64,000 bases of DNA from Tsuneonella litorea (GTDB taxonomy: Bacteria > Pseudomonadota > Alphaproteobacteria > Sphingomonadales > Sphingomonadaceae): the NCBI RefSeq assembly GCF_025154015.1, contig NZ_JAOAMV010000001.1, forward strand, positions 650,675 to 714,674. Direction: 5' to 3'. Positions 18,682-25,056 of the stretch are shown here, one piece after another. A program made the position numbers and the translations under genes. Below the pieces are notes generated by a model. The model did not search any database and had not been told where the DNA came from. It saw only the letters and a program-made list of their open reading frames with translations. Position 1 is the stretch's first letter. Every line of letters begins with the position of its first letter.

Positions 18682-19557
18682 TCAGAGGCGCGCCGGGCCT
18701 TGCGTCGTCACACCCATGTTGTCGATCAGTCGCGTGCCGCCGATGCGGGCGGCGACCAGCAGGCGCGCGGGCGCGTCTCCCAGTGTTTCCGCCGGTTCGA
18801 GCGAGGTTGCGTCGACGAGGCTGACGTAATCGATCGAATCGAAACCCGCCTGCAGCAGGTGCGCCTCGATCGCCGCGAGCGTCGGGGCAACCGCGCTTCC
18901 GGCGAGAAGCGCGTCGATGCCCTCGCGCATAGCCTGGGGCAGCGCCGCCGCCCGGGCGCGGCCTTCGGGCGAAAGGTACCGGTTGCGGCTCGACAGCGCG
19001 AGGCCGTCGCCCTCGCGCACCGTGGGCACGCCGACGATCGCATCGACGTGCGGCGCGCTGAGGTCGAGGTCGCGCGCCATGCGGCGGATCACCGCGAGCT
19101 GCTGCCAGTCCTTCTCGCCGAACACGGCCACGTCGGGCCGGACCTGGTTGAACAGTTTCAGCACGACGGTGGCCACTCCGTCGAAGTGGCCCGGCCGCGC
19201 CGCGCCGCAGAGGCCCTCGCTCACGCCGGCGACCGAAACGTTGGTGGCGAACCCGTCGGGGTACATCGCCGCGACGCCGGGCGCCCAGACCAGCTCGACC
19301 CCTTCCGCTTCCAGCAGGCGGCAATCCTCGGCGAACGTGCGCGGATAGGCGTCGAGGTCCTCGTTCGGGCCGAATTGCTTCGGATTGACGAAGATCGACG
19401 CCGCCACCGCATCGGCGTGCTTTCTGGCCTCGCGCACGAGCGCCAGGTGGCCCTCGTGGAGCGCGCCCATCGTCGGCACCAGCGCGAGCCGCTTGCCCCC
19501 TTGCCTGAGGGCGTCCACGGCGCTTCTCAACACTTCCAGCGTGGTCGCTGTTTGCAT
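18682..19557 (-). CDS. panC: Pantothenate synthetase
   Basis: The chosen ATG (19557) is preceded by GGAGGGAC and gives 291 residues, matching the family. An in-frame ATG at 19590 would add 11 residues and has a poorer ribosome site. Motifs: PTMGALHEGHLALV with the HIGH-like HEGH, FVNPKQFGPNEDL, PGHFDGVATVV, FGEKDWQQL, and SSRNRYLSPEGR (KMSKS-like region). It joins pantoate and beta-alanine with ATP in vitamin B5/CoA synthesis. Its 5' end faces mipZ across a short divergent region. Confidence 0.95.
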   Translation of the reverse strand: MQTATTLEVLRSAVDALRQGGKRLALVPTMGALHEGHLALVREARKHADAVAASIFVNPKQFGPNEDLDAYPRTFAEDCRLLEAEGVELVWAPGVAAMYPDGFATNVSVAGVSEGLCGAARPGHFDGVATVVLKLFNQVRPDVAVFGEKDWQQLAVIRRMARDLDLSAPHVDAIVGVPTVREGDGLALSSRNRYLSPEGRARAAALPQAMREGIDALLAGSAVAPTLAAIEAHLLQAGFDSIDYVSLVDATSLEPAETLGDAPARLLVAARIGGTRLIDNMGVTTQGPARL

Positions 19558-19627
19558 GGGGCTTTGTCCCTCCGCTATCCTTGCGGTCATGCCAACGCCC
19601 TAGCGGGCACTATTCGGGAATGCACGC

Positions 19628-20437
19628 GTGTCCAAGCCGGCTCACAGGATCGTCTTCGCCAACGAGAAGGGCGGCACCGGCAAGTCGACCACCGCAGTCC
19701 ACATCGCGGTGGCGCTGGCCTATCGCGGCGCGAGGGTCGCCGCAATCGACCTCGATCCGCGCCAGAGGACGCTCTACCGTTACCTCGAAAACCGGGCCGA
19801 GACGGCGGCGCGGCGGGGAATCGACCTGCCCACCGCGCGGTTCGAGGTGTTCGAGGGCGGCTCGCCCGAAGAGCTCGAGGCGCTCACCACCTCGCTCTCC
19901 GATGGCTGCGACTTCGTGGTCTTCGACACGCCGGGGCGCGACGATCCGCTCGCCCGCCACGCCGCGACCGAGGCCGACACGCTGGTCACCCCGTTGAACG
20001 ACAGCTTCGTCGACTTCGACCTGATCGGGCAGGTCGACGCCGAGACGTTCAAGGTCCGCAAGCTGTCGTTCTATGCCGAACTGATCTGGGAAGCGCGGAT
20101 CAAGCGCAGCCGCAGCCAGATCGAGCAGAACCGGCGCGAGATGGACTGGGTCGTCGTACGCAACCGCACCGGCCACGTCGAGGCGCGCAACATGGCGCGC
20201 ATCGAGGCGGCGCTGAAGGAACTGTCGAAGCGCGTCGGCTTCCGCGTCGCGCAGGGGCTTTCCGAACGCGTGATCTACCGCGAGCTGTTCCCGAGCGGGC
20301 TGACCCTGCTCGACAAGGGACACCTGGGTGAACTCGGCACCAGCCACCTCGTCGCGCGGCAGGAACTGCGCACCCTCGTCTCGGCGCTCAACCTTCCTGT
20401 GCCCGCCCGGCGCGAACCCGAACTGGCGCTGGCCTGA
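19628..20437 (+). CDS. mipZ: MipZ-type division-plane positioning ATPase (ParA/MinD family)
   Basis: A 269-residue P-loop ATPase from a GTG start. It has the deviant Walker A EKGGTGKST (about 13-21), the aspartate strand FDTPGRDD, and the MipZ-specific PLNDSFVDFDLIGQVD segment. In Caulobacter MipZ forms a gradient from the poles, with ParB, and blocks FtsZ polymerisation away from midcell. The presence of MipZ rather than MinCD supports an alphaproteobacterial source. Divergent from panC. Confidence 0.92.
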   Translation: MSKPAHRIVFANEKGGTGKSTTAVHIAVALAYRGARVAAIDLDPRQRTLYRYLENRAETAARRGIDLPTARFEVFEGGSPEELEALTTSLSDGCDFVVFDTPGRDDPLARHAATEADTLVTPLNDSFVDFDLIGQVDAETFKVRKLSFYAELIWEARIKRSRSQIEQNRREMDWVVVRNRTGHVEARNMARIEAALKELSKRVGFRVAQGLSERVIYRELFPSGLTLLDKGHLGELGTSHLVARQELRTLVSALNLPVPARREPELALA

Positions 20438-20452
20438 CGCGCGCGCTAGGTC
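20424..20452 (+). promoter_or_regulatory. Candidate near-leaderless promoter of the J-domain gene
   Basis: TGGCGC (20424-20429), exactly 17 nt, TAGGTC (20447-20452), then 6 nt to the GTG start. It lies partly inside the 3' end of mipZ. The -35 differs from TTGCGC by one base. Confidence 0.35.
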
Positions 20453-20458
20453 GCGGCG

Positions 20459-20746
20459 GTGATCAAGCTCCTCCTCGTCGCGGGCCTCGTCTCGCTCATC
20501 GTCCGGATCGCGACCCATCGCTGGCCGTGGGAATACCTGTCGGCGAAACCCACCCGCGCGCAGGCGGTGCTGCGGGCGCGCAAGCTGCTGGGCGTGCCGC
20601 ACGAAGCGGGTCGCGGCGAAATCCTCGAGGCGCACCGGCGGCTGATCGCCCGGGTTCATCCCGACCGCGGCGGCACCAGCGACCAGGTTCACGCGGCAAA
20701 CGACGCGCGCGACCTGTTGCTGGGCGAGCTGCCTGATGGCCGCTGA
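20459..20746 (+). CDS. Membrane-anchored J-domain protein (DnaJ-like)
   Basis: A 95-residue protein (GTG start) with one N-terminal membrane helix (about 2-18) and a C-terminal J domain containing the HPD motif (67-69). HPDRGGTSDQVHAANDARDLLL is like the TIM14/PAM18 type of small J protein. Such proteins stimulate an Hsp70 ATPase at the membrane. The gene lies 21 nt after mipZ and overlaps the mutase gene by 11 nt. Confidence 0.82.
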   Translation: MIKLLLVAGLVSLIVRIATHRWPWEYLSAKPTRAQAVLRARKLLGVPHEAGRGEILEAHRRLIARVHPDRGGTSDQVHAANDARDLLLGELPDGR

Positions 20747-22160
20747 GGAACCCGGCTTGAGCCACACCTTCGATCCCACCGCACTTCGCGAATACGACAT
20801 TCGCGGGATCATCGGCGAAACGCTGGGAGCGGAGGACGCGCGCGCGATCGGCCGCAGCTTCGCGACGATGCTGCGCGAGGCCGGCGGCCGGACGGTGGCA
20901 GTGGGTTACGACGGTCGGGTGAGCAGCCCGATGCTCGAGCACGCGCTGGTCGAAGGGCTTACCGCGTCGGGCTGTGACGTGGTGCGGATCGGCATGGGGC
21001 CGACCCCGATGCTCTATTACGCAGAGGCGTCAGCCGAAGAGGTGGATGGCGGCATTCAGATAACCGGCAGCCACAATCCCGCCAATTACAATGGCTTCAA
21101 GATGGTATTCCTGGGACGGCCGTTTTTCGGGGAGGATATCATCGAGCTCGGTCGACGTGCGCAGGCCGGCGCCTGGGCCGACGGGCAGGGCGAGGTCACC
21201 TCGCGCGAGGTCCTCGAGGATTACGTCGAGCGGCTGCTCCTCGGCCTGGAGGGGATCGACCGCGATGCGCTGGCCGGTCTTCGAATCGGTTGGGACGCGG
21301 GCAACGGCGCCGCGGGGCCCGCGCTCGAGGCGCTCGCCGCCCGGCTGCCGGGGGAGCACCACCTTCTCTTCACCGAGGTCGACGGGTCGTTTCCCAATCA
21401 TCATCCTGATCCTACCGTTTCCGAAAACCTCGACGACCTGCGGCGCCTTGTCGCGTCGAAGAACCTCGACTTCGGAGTGGCTTTCGACGGCGACGGCGAC
21501 CGGATCGGCGCGATCGACGGCGAAGGCCGGGTCATCTGGGGGGATCAGTTGCTCATGATCTTCGCTGAAGATCTATTAGGGAGACTACCTAACGCCCCGG
21601 TCATCGCCGATGTGAAGGCGAGCCGGGCGCTGTTCGAGCGTATCGCCCAGCTCGGCGGCAGGCCGCTGATGTGGAAGACCGGGCACAGCCTGATTAAGTC
21701 CAAAATGAAGGAGATTGGCGCCCCGCTTGCGGGCGAGATGAGCGGCCACGTCTTTTTCGCCGACGAGTATTACGGGTTCGACGACGCGCTCTATGCCGGC
21801 GTGCGGCTGATCGCCGCCTCGGCGCGGCTCGGCAAGTCGGTCACCGCGCTGCGCAGCGAGATGCCGGCGATGGTCAACACGCCGGAGTTGCGATTCCATG
21901 TGGCCGAGGCGCGCAAGTTCGCCGCCATCGACGAGGTCAAGGCGCGGCTTGCGGACTCATCCTTTGATGTAAACGACACCGATGGAGTCCGGGTGACGAC
22001 CCCCGACGGCTGGTGGCTGCTGCGCGCGTCCAACACCCAGGACGTGCTCGTCGCCCGCGCGGAGAGCGAGAGCGAAGAGGGCCTCGAACGCCTCGTCGCC
22101 CAGATCGACGCGCAACTCGAGGCATCGGGCCTGGAGCGTGGGCCGCAGGCGGGGCATTAG
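20736..22160 (+). CDS. Phosphomannomutase/phosphoglucomutase
   Basis: A 474-residue alpha-D-phosphohexomutase. The active-site phosphoserine loop TGSHNP is at 110-115 (S112), the metal loop DGDGDR is near residue 250, and the sugar-binding GEMSGH is near 330. The C-terminal phosphate-binding RASNTQD is also present. It interconverts hexose 1- and 6-phosphates for polysaccharide or LPS precursors (AlgC/ManB group); the preferred sugar cannot be read. The start overlaps the J-domain gene by 11 nt. Confidence 0.92.
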   Translation: MAAEEPGLSHTFDPTALREYDIRGIIGETLGAEDARAIGRSFATMLREAGGRTVAVGYDGRVSSPMLEHALVEGLTASGCDVVRIGMGPTPMLYYAEASAEEVDGGIQITGSHNPANYNGFKMVFLGRPFFGEDIIELGRRAQAGAWADGQGEVTSREVLEDYVERLLLGLEGIDRDALAGLRIGWDAGNGAAGPALEALAARLPGEHHLLFTEVDGSFPNHHPDPTVSENLDDLRRLVASKNLDFGVAFDGDGDRIGAIDGEGRVIWGDQLLMIFAEDLLGRLPNAPVIADVKASRALFERIAQLGGRPLMWKTGHSLIKSKMKEIGAPLAGEMSGHVFFADEYYGFDDALYAGVRLIAASARLGKSVTALRSEMPAMVNTPELRFHVAEARKFAAIDEVKARLADSSFDVNDTDGVRVTTPDGWWLLRASNTQDVLVARAESESEEGLERLVAQIDAQLEASGLERGPQAGH

Positions 22161-22175
22161 GGTCCCGAACCAATT

Positions 22176-22216
22176 CCGCGGGGGCGCCGGTGTCAGCGGG
22201 TTCGACGCCCCCGCGG
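22176..22216. terminator. Candidate shared terminator hairpin between convergent genes
   Basis: CCGCGGGGGCG (22176-22186) pairs perfectly with CGCCCCCGCGG (22206-22216) around a 19-nt loop. It lies between the mutase stop (22160) and the lipoprotein stop (22221) of the opposite strand. No T-run follows on either strand, so it may act with Rho or only protect 3' ends. Confidence 0.5.
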
Positions 22217-22220
22217 ACCC

Positions 22221-22835
22221 TCAGCCGGCGGGCGCGTCGAGGACCACCACGAGGGGCGTCTCGCTGGCAGCGGGATCAGTCTGGGTGGCCGGCTCTTCGA
22301 TCCGAGCCGATTCGATGTCCGCCGGCTGCGCGACCCGCTCGCTGGCAGGCACGAGCGAGGCGGTCCCGCGCTGCTTCTTCGGCGCACGGGTCCAGTCGGC
22401 GACTTCGTAGCCCATTTCCCCCATGCAGGTGGTCATGTGCTTGCGATAGCTGCGCTCGCGGCCGCCGCGGATCGCGCGGTTCATCCCGAACGCGGCGGCA
22501 AGTCCGATGATCGGCATCGCCGCCGCAGCGGTGGCGCCCGCCGAGGCGAAAGTGCTTCCGCCAAGCCCGGTGAAGGCGAGGTTGGCGCCGCCGAACATCC
22601 CGGCGACTCCCGCGCCGCTGGTCGCGGCCGCGGCGGCAAAGCCGGCCTTGCGCCCGTGGCGCACCATCTGGTCGCAACTCTGGTAGATCTCCGTCTCGCT
22701 GGAAGCGAGCGATGCGCGTTCCGGCGCTTGGGCGACCGGGCGCACCTGAGCGGAAAACTGCCTGGGCTTGGTCGAACAGCCGGCGGCCGCAACCGCTGCG
22801 GCGATGCAGAGGGTGGTCGAAAGAAAGCGGGTCAT
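22221..22835 (-). CDS. Glycine/alanine-rich lipoprotein of unknown function
   Basis: AGACAGGAGGACGCC before the ATG at 22835 fixes the start (204 residues); longer in-frame extensions lack a ribosome site. A lipobox VAAAGC puts the acylated cysteine at C20. A central Ala/Gly/Phe stretch (about 65-120) has the repeated small-residue spacing of glycine-zipper membrane segments. A Cys-containing YRKHMTTCMGEMGYEVADW block follows, seen in outer-membrane glycine-zipper proteins. The tail is acidic and probably disordered. Role unknown. Divergent from the XRE regulator. Confidence 0.7.
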   Translation of the reverse strand: MTRFLSTTLCIAAAVAAAGCSTKPRQFSAQVRPVAQAPERASLASSETEIYQSCDQMVRHGRKAGFAAAAATSGAGVAGMFGGANLAFTGLGGSTFASAGATAAAAMPIIGLAAAFGMNRAIRGGRERSYRKHMTTCMGEMGYEVADWTRAPKKQRGTASLVPASERVAQPADIESARIEEPATQTDPAASETPLVVVLDAPAG

Positions 22836-22865
22836 GGCGTCCTCCTGTCTAGGGGTGACACAGAT

Positions 22866-22930
22866 GTGCACCGCCTCCACCGATGCGCGCAGGCGAAGCG
22901 CGCGGTGCAGCGCAATGCACGGCGATGCAC
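22866..22930. promoter_or_regulatory. ATGCAC repeats between the lipoprotein and XRE regulator genes
   Basis: ATGCAC occurs at 22915-22920 and again 10 nt on at 22925-22930. GTGCAC is at 22866-22871 in the same 138-nt divergent gap. One-turn spacing of a 6-nt word just before an HTH gene is what an autoregulatory operator would look like; this is inference only. Confidence 0.35.
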
Positions 22931-22973
22931 CTGCCGTCTTGTCAGCGGGCGTCGCGCGGCGCATTCATCGGCG

Positions 22974-23870
22974 GTGGACCACGTGGGGGAATTCGCCGGA
23001 AAGCTGGGAGTTGCCCTCAAGGCGACCTCTCTCAGCCGCGTGGCAGTCGCCCAGGCGCTCGGCGTGGATAAGTCGCTCGTCGGTCGCTGGCTCTCGGGTG
23101 CGGTCCATCCCACCGAACACAACCTGGCTCGCCTGACCGCGCTCCTTGCCGACCGCCACGCGGGCTTCCGCATGACCGATTGGGACGCCGATCTGGACGG
23201 GTTCGCCGGGCGATTCGGGATCGCGCTGCCGCGTCGGGGCGCCGACCCGGGCGTCATGCTGCCGCACCTGCGCCCCTTGATCGAGATCGCGCGGGAAGAG
23301 ACCGGGCGGCGGGGCGCGACGTACGAAGGGTTCTTCCGTACCGCGCGTCCCTCGCTGCTCGTAGCCGACACGGTGTTCCACGAATACGGGGTGGTGCGGC
23401 GCAACGAGGCGGGTCTCCTCGACGTCGCAATGCGCGGATCGGGCCTGCTGTTCGAAGGCTGGGCGCTGCCCGCGCACAACAACCTGTTCGTGTTCCTTTA
23501 CGACAGCACCGGCCTCTCTCCACTCTCGATAGTGTTCCGCGGGGTTGCGCTGCCCAAGGCGATGGTGCTCGACGGGATCATGCTGCTCGCGGCGCTCGAC
23601 GCTGGCCGGACGCCAGCGGCAATGCCGGTACTGCTCGAGCGCGTGGGCGACCTGACCGACGACCCGGAGGCCGATTACGCGACGATGATCGCGATGGAAG
23701 CCGAGATGCCAGCGCCGCTCGATCCGGTGCCCGACGCGGAGGTCCGCCGGCGGCTGTTCCGCGATGCCGGGCCGGTCAGCAGCGAACAGGGGCGCGGTGA
23801 CCGAGTGCTCGCGGTGACCGCGTCGGACGCGCAGTCTCGCGGAGCGGCTGGTCCCGGCCTGCGCGGATGA
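22974..23870 (+). CDS. XRE-type helix-turn-helix regulator with unknown C-terminal domain
   Basis: About 298 residues if the GTG at 22974 is used; a second GTG at 22983 is equally possible and neither has a good ribosome site. An N-terminal HTH (about 8-55) reads SLSRVAVAQALGVDKSLVGRW, with the recognition helix in DKSLVGRWLSG. Residues 80-260 form a domain I cannot name, with a PAS/sensor-like VADTVFHEYGVVRRNEAG stretch. It probably represses or activates genes nearby, perhaps itself and the divergent lipoprotein. Confidence 0.65.
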   Translation: MDHVGEFAGKLGVALKATSLSRVAVAQALGVDKSLVGRWLSGAVHPTEHNLARLTALLADRHAGFRMTDWDADLDGFAGRFGIALPRRGADPGVMLPHLRPLIEIAREETGRRGATYEGFFRTARPSLLVADTVFHEYGVVRRNEAGLLDVAMRGSGLLFEGWALPAHNNLFVFLYDSTGLSPLSIVFRGVALPKAMVLDGIMLLAALDAGRTPAAMPVLLERVGDLTDDPEADYATMIAMEAEMPAPLDPVPDAEVRRRLFRDAGPVSSEQGRGDRVLAVTASDAQSRGAAGPGLRG

Positions 23871-23876
23871 CGGACG

Positions 23877-23908
23877 CAAAGAAGAGGGCCCGCCGAAGCG
23901 GACCCTCT
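23877..23908 (-). terminator. Rho-independent terminator of the BON-domain gene
   Basis: On the minus strand AGAGGGTCCGC, a TTCG tetraloop, then GCGGGCCCTCT (one G-U pair in RNA), followed by TCTTTG. The C(UUCG)G loop and the U-containing tail are typical of an intrinsic terminator. It lies 18 nt after the BON stop. Confidence 0.85.
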
Positions 23909-23925
23909 GATCATTTCAGCCTGGG

Positions 23926-24804
23926 TCAGGCGTCGAAGGAGTGCGACTCGGTGTCATTCGACCGGTCCCGGACGCGCAGGTTGTTCTGCACGTGGCCGAC
24001 GCCGGAAATGTCTTCCACAAGGTCTTCCGCCCTGCGCTTTGCGCCGCGGTGATCGACGGTGCCGTCGAGCGTCACCTCGCCATCCTTGACGGTTACCTGG
24101 ATGTTGCGGGCGTCGAGCCGCCAGTCGTCGGTCAGGCAGTCGCAGGCGTCCTCGAGGATGCGTTCGTCCGACCGGGTGTAGTTGGCCGGGCCCGATCCGC
24201 GGTGATCCATACGGCGCCGGCGGGCGGCGTCCTCGTCGCCGAACCAGCTCGCGATCTCGTCGCCTGCCTTTTCGAAGAACCCGCGTTCGCTGCCGTCATC
24301 GTAGCGGTCGTAATCGTCGTAATCGCGGCCGTAACGGTCACGCCGGCCATAGCTGCGCTGGCCGTAGCCGTAGCCGGGGCGCGCGCCATAGGAGCGCCCG
24401 CCGCGACGCGAGAAGTCGCGCCCGTCCTGGCTCTCAGACGTGTAGTAATCCAGGCCGTTGTCGTAGCGCGCGGGTCCGTAGTCGCGATCGCGGGCGTAAT
24501 ACCGCTGGTCGCTGCCCATCCGCCCCCGGTCGCCTTGCGCGCGATAGTCGTCGCGCTGGAACGGCCGGTTGCGCGAGGGCGCACGCCAGGTCACTTCCTC
24601 GTAATAGACCACCGGGCGGCGGCCCTGGTCGCCCATCTGGCTTCCGCGCCAGCCGTCCTGCGCGGACCCGTCCTGATCGTAACCGCTCGAATCCTCGAAC
24701 TGCTCGGCCTGGCGCGAACCGTTGTAGTCGGTCCCGTCGTCGTAATCCTGGTTGATGTTGCGCGAACCGCTGCTGCGGTCGCGGCGACGATTGCGGTCGT
24801 CCAT
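23926..24804 (-). CDS. BON-domain protein with SWFGD motif and long Tyr/Arg/Asp/Gly-rich region
   Basis: The ATG at 24804 follows AAGGAGA and gives 292 residues; the longer in-frame start at 24876 has no such site. Residues 1 to about 175 are low-complexity, rich in Tyr, Arg, Asp, Gly and Gln, and probably disordered. An SWFGDEDAARRRR motif follows, then a C-terminal BON domain (about 220-285: SDERILEDACDCLTDDW, VKDGEVTLDGTVDHR). BON domains bind phospholipid or envelope surfaces and are often stress-linked. There is no signal peptide. Confidence 0.8.
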   Translation of the reverse strand: MDDRNRRRDRSSGSRNINQDYDDGTDYNGSRQAEQFEDSSGYDQDGSAQDGWRGSQMGDQGRRPVVYYEEVTWRAPSRNRPFQRDDYRAQGDRGRMGSDQRYYARDRDYGPARYDNGLDYYTSESQDGRDFSRRGGRSYGARPGYGYGQRSYGRRDRYGRDYDDYDRYDDGSERGFFEKAGDEIASWFGDEDAARRRRMDHRGSGPANYTRSDERILEDACDCLTDDWRLDARNIQVTVKDGEVTLDGTVDHRGAKRRAEDLVEDISGVGHVQNNLRVRDRSNDTESHSFDA

Positions 24805-24890
24805 GCTGGGTCTCCTTGTCGCTGCCGTGGTCTGGGGCGCGCCGGGCCGGCAGCGGTGCCGCGGGGCCGCGCCCATCGTGACAGTTGACC

Positions 24891-24916
24891 AACGGCCGAG
24901 CGGCGCGACCGTTTCC
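24891..24916 (-). promoter_or_regulatory. Possible EcfG-type general-stress promoter of the BON gene
   Basis: On the minus strand GGAAA (24916-24912), 17 nt, CGTT (24894-24891). The alphaproteobacterial EcfG consensus is GGAAC-N16/17-CGTT, so this has one mismatch. It lies 86 nt before the start codon. A stress promoter would fit a BON-domain gene. Confidence 0.3.
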
Positions 24917-25056
24917 CCGTCCGTCGCAGGCCCGTTGCGCTTCGGCGAATCTCAAATGCTTGAAATCTATCCAATATAAGTTCCAATCGGCGAACCCATC
25001 GACCGCGGCCGCTCGGCGGGCTGGAGCTTTGTGCGCTCTCGTGCTTTGGCCCTCAC

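Noticed and set aside
19580..19606. TTGCGG ... TAGCGG before mipZ as another member of the promoter family
   Set aside because: The spacer is 14 nt and the box is 21 nt from the start codon, so it does not fit the pattern.
24952..24984. Patch of lower GC (TTGAAATC ... TATAAG) as a helicase promoter
   Set aside because: The two boxes are only 9 nt apart, too close for a normal promoter.
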